From Drosophila persimilis (lineage: Eukaryota > Arthropoda > Insecta > Diptera > Drosophilidae): a DNA stretch of 64,000 nt. Each line of letters starts with the position of its first letter. Positions within the stretch are counted from its first letter, which is position 1. Of the stretch, positions 11,601-23,092 are shown piece by piece. Location of the stretch: the NCBI RefSeq assembly GCF_003286085.1, contig NW_020825369.1, positions 372,001-436,000 of the forward strand, in the 5' to 3' direction. The position numbers and the translations under genes are program-made. The notes beneath the pieces were generated by a model. That model ran no database searches and had not been told where the DNA came from. It worked only from the letters and a program-made list of their open reading frames with translations.

Positions 11601-13560
11601 TCGGGAGAATCCTGCCAACCGATTGTGATCAGAATCAAGGACATCGGGCATGTCACGATTTTCGCAAAAAATCATGATGTAACCATCATTGAATTTGTCA
11701 AAAATCGGCCTCATTTTCGTGGTCGAGATTTTGATGCCGTTCGGCAGGCTGGATCCCCACGGTCCTGCGAATGTAGGTCCTTCGCCGATCTGGCCCTATT
11801 TGTCTGAGATATACCCTTCCGAAGATTTGGATTTGCGTATCATTCCAAAAATAATGGTTTCTTCTGCACGCCATATCCCTGCTATAAGGCAGCCGATCGG
11901 GGCGCGGCATGTCTTTGCGTGATCGGAAGAATCCTGCCAACCGATTGTGATCAGAATCAAGGACATCGAGCATGTCACGATTTTCGCAAAAAATCATGAT
12001 GTAACCATCATTGAATTTGTCAAAAATCGGCCTTATTTTCGTGGTCGAGATTTTGATGCCGTTCGACAGGCTGGATCCCCACGGTCCTGCGAATGTAGGT
12101 CCTTCGCCGATCTGGCCCTATTTGTCTGAGATATAGCCTTCCGAAGATTTTGATTTGCGTATCATTCCAAACATAATGGTTTCTTCTGCACGCCATATCC
12201 CTGCTATAAGGCAGCCGATCGGGGCGCGGCATGTCTTTTCGTGATCGGGAGAATCCTGCCAACCGATTGTGATCAGAATCAAGGACATCGAGCATGTCAC
12301 GATTTTCGCAAAAAATCATGATGTAACCATCATTGAATTTGTCAAAAATCGGCCTCATTTTCGTGGTCGAGATTTTGATGCCGTTCGGCAGGCTGGATCT
12401 CCACGGTCCTGCGAATGTAGGTCCTTCGCCGATCTGGCCCTATTTGTCTGAAATATACCCTTCCGAAGATTTGGATTTGCGTATCATTCCAAAAATAATG
12501 GTTTCTTCTGCACGCTATATCTCTGCTTTAAGGCAGCCGATCGGGGCGCGGCATGTCTTTTCGTGATCGGGAGAATCCTGCCAGCCGATTGTGATCAGAA
12601 TCAAGGACATCGAGCATGTCACGATTTTCGCAAAAAATCATGATGTAACCATCATTGAATTTGTCAAATATCGGCCTCATTTTCGTGGTGGAGATTTTGA
12701 TGCCGTTCGGCAGGCTGGATCTCCACGGTCCTGCGAATGTAGGTCCTTCGCCGATCTGGCCCTATTTGTCTGAAATATACCCTTCCGAAGATTTGGATTT
12801 GCGTATCATTCCAAAAATAATGGTTTCTTCTGCACGCTATATCTCTGCTTTAAGGCAGCCGATCGGGGCGCGGCATGTCTTTTCGTGATCGGGAGAATCC
12901 TGCCAACCGATTGTGATCAGAATCAAGGACATCGAGCATGTCACGATTTTCGCAAAAAATCATGATGTAACCATCATTGAATTTGTCAAATATCGGCCTC
13001 ATTTTCGTGGTCGAGATTTTGATGCCGTTCGGCAGGCTGGATCTCCACGGTCCTGCGAATGTAGGTCCTTCGCCGATCTGGCCCTATTTGTCTGAGATAT
13101 ACCCTTCCGAAGATTTGGATTTGCGTATCATTCCAAAAATAATGGTTTCTTCTGCACGCCATATCCCTGCTATAAGGCAGCCGATCGGGGCGCGATTGTG
13201 ATCAGAATCAAGGACATCGAGCATGTCACGATTTTCGCAAAAAATCATGATGTAACCATCATTGAATTTGTCAAAAATCGGCCCCATTTTCGTGGTCGAG
13301 ATTTTGATGCCGTTCGAGAGGCTGGATCCCCACGGTCCTGCGAATGTAGGACCTTCGCTGATCTGGCCCTATTTGTCTGAGATATACCCTTCCGAAGATT
13401 TGGATTTGCGTATCATTTCAAAAATAATGGTTTCTTCTGTACGCCATATCTCTGCTATAAGGCAGCCGATCGTGGCGCGGCATGTCTTTTCGTGATCGGA
13501 AGAGTCCTGTCAATCAGCTGCCATCGACAAAAAAGACATCCATTACCTGTATATTTAAAT
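5671..13560 (+). repeat. 322-bp tandem repeat array B (26 units)
   Basis: Largest array. Unit cores begin near 5729, 5964, 6199, 6435, 6757, 7024, 7346 and onward to 13198. Most units are 322 bp. Shorter classes are 235 bp (87-bp deletion joining aaggacatcgagcttg to ttccacaggctgg), 267 bp (55-bp deletion at ccttcgccattcc) and 285 bp (37-bp deletion at ggggcgcgattgtg). Unit subtypes differ at fixed sites such as tatagcc/tataccc and cggcctta/cggcctca, giving a mosaic typical of unequal exchange. No promoter, RNA gene or conserved open frame was found. Confidence 0.93.
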
Positions 13561-13614
13561 AAAAATGAATAATATACTTTCACTGACAGTATAACTTTTC
13601 TTTATTCTTAGAAA

Positions 13615-13994
13615 ATGCTATTGGTCCTGCCACTAACCATACAGTACACCGAACATGTCGCAAACGAACTTTCTGGATTAGATCCCAGGATCTTCGACTC
13701 TGGCAATCTGCTAAAACCGCGTCATCATGAGCCAGCCATGACGGCCATTCATACGCCGCCGAATCAAACACTGGGCTTCAGCTTCGAGACGCGTAAGTGA
13801 ATCAGTATATAATTGTGGACATATTTTAAAATATGTCTTCCTTCACAGAGGGCTTTGCCACAAATCGAGTCGTATCCAAGCATTACCGAGGCGTCGTCGA
13901 GACAGACCGAGCACAATCCCAGCCAGACAGAACCGTATTCCAGCATGACAGGAGCGCACCCCTTGCAAGATCCGAACCCAACAAGCCATCGTAA
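13615..13994 (+). CDS. Array gene copy 2 (107 residues, two exons)
   Basis: Intact copy. Exon A is 13615-13792 (59 codons plus 1 nt), the intron 13793-13848 is 56 bp (GTAAGT to TTCACAG), and exon B is 13849-13991 with TAA at 13992-13994. The predicted protein has 107 residues, no signal peptide, no membrane segment and no domain I can name; it contains HVANELSGLDPRIFDSGN and SKHYRGVVETDR. Two extra bases before the ATG (cttagaaaatg) distinguish this copy. An AATAAA at 14137-14142 lies inside the left arm of the following inverted repeat and could end the transcript. Keeping the frame and splice sites across copies argues for a gene rather than chance, but recent amplification could explain it too. 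Confidence 0.45.
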
Positions 13995-14402
13995 TCATTC
14001 GACCTGGCCATCGACAACAAGGACTTTCCCTATGGCAACCAAGGGAGAGATTGTTGCATATAGGTTACAGATAGATCAAAATGTTTTGCACTTGTTTCTT
14101 TATTTATTTATTTGATTATTTATTTAAGTTTTGATGAATAAAACTATTGAAAAAACATCCTTGCTCTGTTCTGTATCCGGGAGACTACCCCGATTACAAA
14201 AAGGCGTGGCACGCCATGATATGTTCACAAATAGAGGAGAAAACAACATTTTTTTGATTGGGGAAAAGGTCCTTAATCCTTGGTAAGGACTCCATTAAAT
14301 CAGGGACATTTTTCCGAGCACAGGGAGCCGTCGCACGCCCAGAGCGGACCACAAATAACGGAGAAAACATAACTGGCTTGAAATTTGTTATTTTTGAAAA
14401 TT

Positions 14403-14622
14403 TAGTTCAAGAAATCACCGATGGGTGACTGGGATACCAGGCGAACAGAAATCAGCAGAAGGTCGCAGATTTTTTAATTTTGGAGCCCCCAAAAGTATGC
14501 ACCACGTTTTTTTAATATCCTAAAGTTGCTTGCTGCTGATTTCTGTTCGCCTGGTATCCCAGCCATTTGTCGCGAGTTCTTTTCTTGTACGGTGGCGCCC
14601 CCATCAGGGATTTCTTGAACTA
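14403..14622. mobile_element. Nested 220-bp MITE, copy 2
   Basis: Same element and position as at 4403-4622, with ends TAGTTCAAGAAATC / GATTTCTTGAACTA. Confidence 0.6.
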
Positions 14623-15337
14623 CATTTTTTAAAATGTTCCGTTATTTATGGGCCGATCTGGGCGTGCGATGGCTTCCTGTGCTCGGAAAAATGTCCCTGA
14701 TTTATGAAGTCCTTTTCAAGGACCAAGGATATCCAGGATCAAAAATACTCATTTTCTCCACTATTTATGGCCCGTTATGGGCGTGCGACGGCTTCCTGTA
14801 TTTAGAAAAATGTCCCTGATTTTATGAGGTCCTTATGAAGCACCAAGGATCAAGGATTTTTCTCCAGACATATATATCTGGTTTTCTGCCTTATTTATGG
14901 CCCGATCGGGTCGTTTCATCGCCCCACGTGATACGAAAAGTTTCCTTGATCCTTCGGTAAGGACTCCAACAACCCCAACTATACATCTTTAGTTTTCTCT
15001 GCTTATTGTGGCCCTTGTGGCTTCTTGTGTTCTTAAGATCATCCTTGATGTAATGCAGTCCTTATCAAGGACCAAGGATCAAGGATACTTTCTCCAGACA
15101 TATATATCTTGTTTTCTCCCTTATTTGTGGCCTGAGCGGAAGGTGCCATGGCCCGTCGAGACCTAAAAAATTTCCTTGATCCTTCGGAAAGGACTCCAAC
15201 AACTCTTACCATACATATCTATTTTTTTCGCAATTTGTGGGCCGATCTGGTCGTGCGATGACTTCTTGTGATCGACAAAATATCTCTGATTTAATGGAGT
15301 CCTTACCAAGGATCAAGGACCTTTTCCCCAATCAAAA

Positions 15338-16302
15338 CGAGGGGGAACGTTGTGAGTTGCTGCGGACACCGCAACTCTAGAGTTATACCCGATACTAAGT
15401 CAGTATGGCTCTCCTCCGGCAGACGCCGCTAATATTTAACGACACGACAAAGAGTGCGTGCGAGAGAGACAGAAAATCAATCTGAGCGTGACGTCACGAG
15501 CTGCGTAGCCACTGCAAATTGATTTGTTCCTTTTGGCTATAAAAATGATCTGATCTGATCCAGATTCAGCAATCTAATAGATATGGTCATTATCTATGAT
15601 TCTGCGTTTTTAGTTTTCTCAAATCTGCAATATTGTGGATGCCTCAGATTTTCGTCCTTTGCGGGGGCGGAAGGGGGTGTGGCGAAATTTGGACATGAAA
15701 CGGTCAAGGTTCGATATCACAGGAGTGTGGATACCAAATTTGGTTGCTCTGGCTTTTATAGGTTCTGAGATCCTTGAACTCATATTTTGCAATTGGCAAA
15801 ACCGACCATGAAACCTGTGTGTTAGAGTGAGACAGAGCGAGAAAGAGTGAAATTGTTTTCGTGATTCTGGCTATAATAATTATACGATCTGGTTCAGATT
15901 TTGCACTCTAGAAGATATAGTCATCTTCTACGATTCTGCGTTTTTAGTTTTCTCGTATCGTCAAAATTGTGGATGCCACAGATTTTCGCCCTTTGTGGGG
16001 GCGGAAGTGGGCGGGGCAAAGTTTTGAAATATTTTTGGAGCAGTGACATATCACAGAAGTCTGGATCCAAAACATCGTTGCTCTAGCTCTTATAGTCTTT
16101 GAGCATTAGGCGCTGAAGGGGACGGACAGACGGACAGACGGACGGACGGACAGACAGACAGGGCTCAATCGACTCGGCTATTGATGCTGATCAAGAATAT
16201 ATATACTTTATAGGGTCGGAAACGATTCCCTCTGGACGTTACACACATCCACTTTTACCACAAATCTAATATACCCCAATACTCATTTTGAGTATCGGGT
16301 AT
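15338..16302. mobile_element. DINE-1/mini-me type Helitron remnant inserted in module 2
   Basis: Non-coding element of about 965 bp. Its features are a subterminal hairpin gagttgctgcgga..ccgcaactc, the inner pair ttatacccgatact (15383) and agtatcgggtataa (16291), two internal blocks with attttcgyccttt and ggatacc/ggatcc-aaa, and a GTCY microsatellite (about 16120-16160). These are hallmarks of Drosophila DINE-1/mini-me Helitron-like elements. The sister modules (for example 18742-18756) show the uninterrupted site, aatcaaaaaaatttag, which fixes the borders to within the A run. Confidence 0.75.
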
Positions 16303-16637
16303 AAAAATTTAGTTTTCTCCTCTATTTGTGAACCCATCATGGAGTGCCACGCCTTTTTGTAATCGGGGTAGTCTCCCGGATACAGAACAGAGCAAGAATT
16401 ATTTTTCAAAAGTTTTATTCATCAAAACTTAGCTTAGTATAAATAAACAAACAAGTCGAAAACATTTTGATCTATCTTTAACCTAAATGCAACAATATCT
16501 ATCTAGAGTCTAGTAGAACGCGTAGCTCCTCCCTTGGTTGCGATAGTCAAAGTCCTTGTTGTCGATGGCCAGGTCGAAGGATGACTTTTAAGTTTCGGAT
16601 ATTCCAAGGGGTGCGCTTCTGTCCTGCTGGGATACAA

Positions 16638-16975
16638 AGCTACCGGTCGTGGCGCGGAATGTCTTTTCGTGATCGGGAGAGTCCTGCCAACCAATTGTCA
16701 TCAGAATCAAGGACATCGAGCTTGTTCCACAGGCTGGATCCCCACGGTCCTGCGAATGTAGGTCCTTCGCCGATCTGGCCCTATTTGTCTGAGATATAGG
16801 CTTCCGAAGATTTTGATTTGCGTATCATTCCAAACATAATGGTTTCTTCTGCACGCCATATCCCTGCTATAAGGCAGCCGATCGGGGCGCGGCATGTCTT
16901 TTCGTGATCGGAAGAGTCCTGTCAATCAGCTGCCATCGACAAAAAAGACATCCATTACCTGTATATTTAAATAAA
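16638..16975 (+). repeat. 322-bp repeat array C (about one unit)
   Basis: A single 235-bp-type unit (core near 16700) joined to the terminal variant that precedes array gene copy 3. Modules 2 and 3 are therefore separated by almost no satellite, in contrast to 26 units in array B. Confidence 0.85.
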
Positions 16976-17024
16976 AATGAATAATATACTTTCACTGACA
17001 GTATAACTTTTCTTTATTCTTAGA

Positions 17025-17404
17025 ATGCTATTGGTCCTGCCACTAACCATACAGTACACCGAACATGTCGCAAACGAACTTTCTGGATTAGATCCCAGGA
17101 TCTTCGACTCTGGCAATCTGCTAAAACCGCGTCATCATGAGCCAGCCATGACGGCCATTCATACGCCGCCGAATCAAACACTGGGCTTCAGCTTCGAGAC
17201 GCGTAAGTGAATCAGTATATAATTGTGGACATATTTTAAAATATGTCTTCCTTCACAGAGGGCTTTGCCACAAATCGAGTCGTATCCAAGCATTACCGAG
17301 GCGTCGTCGAGACAGACCGAGCACAATCCCAGCCAGACAGAACCGTATTCCAGCATGACAGGAGCGCACCCCTTGCAAGATCCGAACCCAACAAGCCATC
17401 GTAA
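17025..17404 (+). CDS. Array gene copy 3 (107 residues, two exons)
   Basis: Exons 17025-17202 and 17259-17401, stop TAA 17402-17404, 56-bp intron between. Same predicted 107-residue product as copy 2. The acceptor-like TTATTCTTAG lies directly before the ATG. An AATAAA about 140 bp past the stop lies in the left arm of the next inverted repeat. Confidence 0.45.
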
Positions 17405-19081
17405 TCATTCGACCTGGCCATCGACAACAAGGACTTTCCCTATGGCAACCAAGGGAGAGATTGTTGCATATAGGTTACAGATAGATCAAAATGTTTTGCA
17501 CTTGTTTCTTTATTTATTTATTTGATTATTTATTTAAGTTTTGATGAATAAAACTATTGAAAAAACATCCTTGCTCTGTTCTGTATCCGGGAGACTACCC
17601 CGATTACAAAAAGGCGTGGCACGCCATGATATGTTCACAAATAGAGGAGAAAACAACATTTTTTTGATTGGGGAAAAGGTCCTTAATCCTTGGTAAGGAC
17701 TCCATTAAATCAGGGACATTTTTCCGAGCACAGGGAGCCGTCGCACGCCCAGAGCGGACCACAAATAACGGAGAAAACATAACTGGCTTGAAATTTGTTA
17801 TTTTTGAAAATTTAGTTCAAGAAATCACCGATGGGTGACTGGGATACCAGGCGAACAGAAATCAGCAGAAGGTCGCAGATTTTTTAATTTTGGAGCCCCC
17901 AAAAGTATGCACCACGTTTTTTTAATATCCTAAAGTTGCTTGCTGCTGATTTCTGTTCGCCTGGTATCCCAGCCATTTGTCGCGAGTTCTTTTCTTGTAC
18001 GGTGGCGCCCCCATCAGGGATTTCTTGAACTACATTTTTTAAAATGTTCCGTTATTTATGGGCCGATCTGGGCGTGCGATGGCTTCCTGTGCTCGGAAAA
18101 ATGTCCCTGATTTATGAAGTCCTTTTCAAGGACCAAGGATATCCAGGATCAAAAATACTCATTTTCTCCACTATTTATGGCCCGTTATGGGCGTGCGACG
18201 GCTTCCTGTATTTAGAAAAATGTCCCTGATTTTATGAAGTCCTTATGAAGCACCAAGGATCAAGGATTTTTCTCCAGACATATATATCTGGTTTTCTGCC
18301 TTATTTATGGCCCGATCGGGTCGTTTCATCGCCCCACGTGATACGAAAAGTTTCCTTGATCCTTCGGTAAGGACTCCAACAACCCCAACTATACATCTTT
18401 AGTTTTCTCTGCTTATTGTGGCCCTTGTGGCTTCTTGTGTTCTTAAGATCATCCTTGATGTAATGCAGTCCTTATCAAGGACCAAGGATCAAGGATACTT
18501 TCTCCAGACATATATATCTTGTTTTCTCCCTTATTTGTGGCCTGAGCGGAAGGTGCCATGGCCCGTCGAGACCTAAAAAATTTCCTTGATCCTTCGGAAA
18601 GGACTCCAACAACTCTTACCATACATATCTATTTTTTTTCGCAATTTGTGGGCCGATCTGGTCGTGCGATGACTTCTTGTGATCGACAAAATATCTCTGA
18701 TTTAATGGAGTCCTTACCAAGGATCAAGGACCTTTTCCCCAATCAAAAAAATTTAGTTTTCTCCTCTATTTGTGAACCCATCATGGAGTGCCACGCCTTT
18801 TTGTAATCGGGGTAGTCTCCCGGATACAGAACAGAGCAAGAATTATTTTTCAAAAGTTTTATTCATCAAAACTTAGCTTAGTATAAATAAACAAACAAGT
18901 CGAAAACATTTTGATCTATCTTTAACCTAAATGCAACAATATCTATCTAGAGTCTAGTAGAACGCGTAGCTCCTCCCTTGGTTGCGATAGTCAAAGTCCT
19001 TGTTGTCGATGGCCAGGTCGAAGGATGACTTTTAAGTTTCGGATATTCCAAGGGGTGCGCTTCTGTCCTGCTGGGATACAA
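17345..19081. mobile_element. Inverted-repeat module, copy 3
   Basis: Complete module without DINE-1. Left arm about 17345-17785, right arm about 18643-19081, loop about 857 bp. The empty site of the DINE-1 insertion is at about 18742-18757. The best copy for judging pairing between the arms. Confidence 0.7.
17813..18032. mobile_element. Nested 220-bp MITE, copy 3
   Basis: Same element and position as in the other modules. Confidence 0.6.
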
Positions 19082-20990
19082 AGCTACCGATCGTGGCGCG
19101 GAATGTCTTTTCGTGATCGGGAGAGTCCTGCCAACCAATTGTCATCAGAATCAAGGACATCGAGCTTGTTCCACAGGCTGGATCCCCACGGTCCTGCGAA
19201 TGTAGGTCCTTCGCCGATCTGGCCCTATTTGTCTGAGATATAGGCTTCCGAAGATTTTGATTTGCGTATCATTCCAAACATAATGGTTTCTTCTGCACGC
19301 CATATCCCTGCTATAAGGCAGCCGATCGGGGCGCGGCATGTCTTTTCGTGATCGGGAGAATCCTGCCAACCGATTGTGATCAGAATCAAGGACATCGAGC
19401 ATGTCACGATTTTCGCAAAAAATCATGATGTAACCATCATTGAATTTGACAAAAATCGGCCTCATTTTCGTGGTCGAGATTTTGATGCCGTTCGGCAGGC
19501 TGGATCTCCACGGTCCTGCGAATGTAGGTCCTTCGCTATTTGTCTGAAATATACCCTTCCGAAGATTTGGATTTGCGTATCATTCCAAAAATAATGGTTT
19601 CTTCTGCACGCTATATCTCTGCTTTAAGGCAGCCGATCGGGGCGCGGCATGTCTTTTCGTGATCGGGAGAATCCTGCCAACCGATTGTGATCAGAATCAA
19701 GGACATCGAGCATGTCACGATTTTCGCAAAAAATCATGATGTAACCATCATTGAATTTGACAAAAATCGGCCTCATTTTCGTGGTCGAGATTTTGATGCC
19801 GTTCGGCAGGCTGGATCTCCACGGTCCTGCGAATGTAGGTCCTTCGCCGATCTGGCCCTATTTGTCTGAAATATACCCTTCCGAAGATTTGGATTTGCGT
19901 ATCATTCCAAAAATAATGGTTTCTTCTGCACGCTATATCTCTGCTTTAAGGCAGCCGATCGGGGCGCGGCATGTCTTTTCGTGATCGGGAGAATCCTGCC
20001 AACCGATTGTGATCAGAATCAAGGACATCGGGCTTGTCACGATTTTCGCAAAAAATCATGATGTAACCATCATTGAATTTGTCAAAAATCGGCCTCATTT
20101 TCGTGGTCGAGATTTTGATGCCGTTCGGCAGGCTGGATCTCCACGGTCCTGCGAATGTAGGTCCTTCGCCGATCTGGCCCTATTTGTCTGAGATATACCC
20201 TTCCGAAGATTTGGATTTGCGTATCATTCCAAAAATAATGGTTTCTTCTGCACGCCATATCCCTGCTATAAGGCAGCCGATCGGGGCGCGATTGTGATCA
20301 GAATCAAGGACATCGAGCATGTCACGATTTTCGCAAAAAATCATGATGTAACCATCATTGAATTTGTCAAAAATCGCCCTCATTTTCGTGGTCGAGATTT
20401 TGATGCCGTTCGACAGCCTGGATCCCCACGGTCCTGCGAATGTAGGACCTTCGCTGATCTGGCCCTATTTTTCTGAGATATACCCTTCCGAAGATTTGGA
20501 TTTGCGTATCATTTCAAAAATAATGGTTTCTTCTGTACGCCATATCTCTGCTATAAGGCAGCCGATCGGGGCGCGGCATGTCTTTTCGTGATCGGGAGAA
20601 TCCTGCCAACCGATTGTGATCAGAATCAAGGACATCGAGCTTGTCACGATTTTCGCAAAAAATCATGATGTAACCATCATTGAATTTGTCAAAAATCGCC
20701 CTCATTTTCGTGGTCGAGATTTTGATGCCGTTCGACAGCCTGGATCCCCACGGTCCTGCGAATGTAGGACCTTCGCTGATCTGGCCCTATTTTTCTGAGA
20801 TATACCCTTCCGAAGATTTGGATTTGCGTATCATTTCAAAAATAATGGTTTCTTCTGTACGCCATATCTCTGCTATAAGGCAGCCGATCGTGGCGCGGCA
20901 TGTCTTTTCGTGATCGGAAGAGTCCTGTCAATCAGCTGCCATCGACAAAAAAGACATCCATTACCTGTATATTTAAATAAAAATGAATAA
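19082..20990 (+). repeat. 322-bp repeat array D (6 units)
   Basis: Unit cores near 19141, 19376, 19687, 20009, 20294 and 20616. The unit starting near 20294 follows the same 37-bp deletion junction (ggggcgcgattgtgatcag) as the unit at 13198 in array B, so the array ends were copied together with the gene and module that follow. The unit at 19376 carries a private 11-bp deletion (ccttcgctatttg). Confidence 0.9.
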
Positions 20991-21030
20991 TATACTTTCA
21001 CTGACAGTATAACTTTTCTTTATTCTTAGA

Positions 21031-21416
21031 ATGCTATTGGTCCTGCCACTAACCATACAGTACATACGCACCGAACATGTCGCAAACGAACTTTCTGGAT
21101 TAGATCCCAGGATCTTCGACTCTGGCAATCTGCTAAAACCGCGTCATCATGAGCCAGCCATGACGGCCATTCATACGCCGCCGAATCAAACACTGGGCTT
21201 CAGCTTCGAGACGCGTAAGTGAATCAGTATATAATTGTGGACATATTTTAAAATATGTCTTCCTTCACAGAGGGCTTTGCCACAAATCGAGTCGTATCCA
21301 AGCATTACCGAGGCGTCGTCGAGACAGACCGAGCACAATCCCAGCCAGACAGAACCGTATTCCAGCATGACAGGAGCGCACCCCTTGCAAGATCCGAACC
21401 CAACAAGCCATCGTAA
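21031..21416 (+). CDS. Array gene copy 4 (109 residues, two exons)
   Basis: Exons 21031-21214 and 21271-21413, stop TAA 21414-21416, 56-bp intron. It has two extra codons relative to copies 1-3 (tacatacgcaccg against tacaccg), shared with copy 5. The frame is kept, and the rest of the product matches copies 2 and 3. Confidence 0.45.
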
Positions 21417-23092
21417 TCATTCGACCTGGCCATCGACAACAAGGACTTTCCCTATGGCAACCAAGGGAGAGATTGTTGCATATAGGTTACAGATAGATCA
21501 AAATGTTTTGCACTTGTTTCTTTATTTATTTATTTGATTATTTATTTAAGTTTTGATGAATAAAACTATTGAAAAAACATCCTTGCTCTGTTCTGTATCC
21601 GGGAGACTACCCCGATTACAAAAAGGCGTGGCACGCCATGATATGTTCACAAATAGAGGAGAAAACTACATTTTTTTGATTGGGGAAAAGGTCCTTAATC
21701 CTTGGTAAGGACTCCATTAAATCAGGGACATTTTTCCGAGCACAGGGAGCCGTCGCACGCCCAGAGCGGACCACAAATAACGGAGAAAACATAACTGGCT
21801 TGAAATTTGTTATTTTTGAAAATTTAGTTCAAGAAATCACCGATGGGTGACTGGGATACCAGGCGAACAGAAATCAGCAGAAGGTCGCAGATTTTTTAAT
21901 TTTGGAGCCCCCAAAAGTATGCACCACGTTTTTTTAATATCCTAAAGTTGCTTGCTGCTGATTTCTGTTCGCCTGGTATCCCAGCCATTTGTCGCGAGTT
22001 CTTTTCTTGTACGGTGGCGCCCCCATCAGGGATTTCTTGAACTACATTTTTTAAAATGTTCCGTTATTTATGGGCCGATCTGGGCGTGCGATGGCTTCCT
22101 GTGCTCGGAAAAATGTCCCTGATTTATGAAGTCCTTTTCAAGGACCAAGGATATCCAGGATCAAAAATACTCATTTTCTCCACTATTTATGGCCCGTTAT
22201 GGGCGTGCGACGGCTTCCTGTATTTAGAAAAATGTCCCTGATTTTATGAAGTCCTTATGAAGCACCAAGGATCAAGGATTTTTCTCCAGACATATATATC
22301 TGGTTTTCTGCCTTATTTATGGCCCGATCGGGTCGTTTCATCGCCCCACGTGATACGAAAAGTTTCCTTGATCCTTCGGTAAGGACTCCAACAACCCCAA
22401 CTATACATCTTTAGTTTTCTCTGCTTATTGTGGCCCTTGTGGCTTCTTGTGTTCTTAAGATCATCCTTGATGTAATGCATTCCTTATCAAGGACCAAGGA
22501 TCAAGGATACTTTCTCCAGACATATATATCTTGTTTTCTCCCTTATTTGTGGCCTGAGCGGAAGGTGCCATGGCCCGTCGAGACCTAAAAAATTTCCTTG
22601 ATCCTTCGGAAAGGACTCCAACAACTCTTACCATACATATCTATTTTTTTCGCAATTTGTGGGCCGATCTGGTCGTGCGATGACTTCTTGTGATCGACAA
22701 AATATCTCTGATTTAATGGAGTCCTTACCAAGGATCAAGGACCTTTTCCCCAATCAAAAAAATTTAGTTTTCTCCTCTATTTGTGAACCCATCATGGAGT
22801 GCCACGCCTTTTTGTAATCGGGGTAGTCTCCCGGATACAGAACAGAGCAAGAATTATTTTTCAAAAGTTTTATTCATCAAAACTTAGCTTAGTATAAATA
22901 AACAAACAAGTCGAAAACATTTTGATCTATCTTTAACCTAAATGCAACAATATCTATCTAGAGTCTAGTAGAACGCGTAGCTCCTCCCTTGGTTGCGATA
23001 GTCAAAGTCCTTGTTGTCGATGGCCAGGTCGAAGGATGACTTTTAAGTTTCGGATATTCCAAGGGGTGCGCTTCTGTCCTGCTGGGATACAA
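21357..23092. mobile_element. Inverted-repeat module, copy 4
   Basis: Complete module. Left arm about 21357-21797, right arm about 22655-23092. The DINE-1 empty site is present near 22755. Confidence 0.7.
21825..22044. mobile_element. Nested 220-bp MITE, copy 4
   Basis: Same element and position as in the other modules. Confidence 0.6.

Larger units (their letters stand above)
13935..16637. mobile_element. Inverted-repeat module, copy 2, interrupted by DINE-1
   Basis: Same structure as the module at 3935-5670 and nearly identical over the first 1.4 kb. The left arm is 13935-14375. The right arm starts near 15231, is split by the element at 15338-16302, and ends near 16637. Confidence 0.7.

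Noticed and set aside
2244-13495. Dozens of 60-112 codon open frames in the 322-bp arrays
   Set aside because: They occur in several frames on both strands at the repeat period, with no shared start context, and disappear in deletion variants; they are by-products of the repeat.
2244-13495. CRISPR-like regular repeats
   Set aside because: Units are contiguous 322-bp satellite repeats without unique spacers, in a eukaryotic genome.
4634-14819. Exact 10,000-bp offset between modules 1 and 2, suggesting an assembly artefact
   Set aside because: The offset holds only over part of the unit. Flanks differ by small indels (11-bp deletion in gene copy 1, 2-bp insertion before copy 2) and the DINE-1 insertion, so the copies are distinct; the round number is coincidence.
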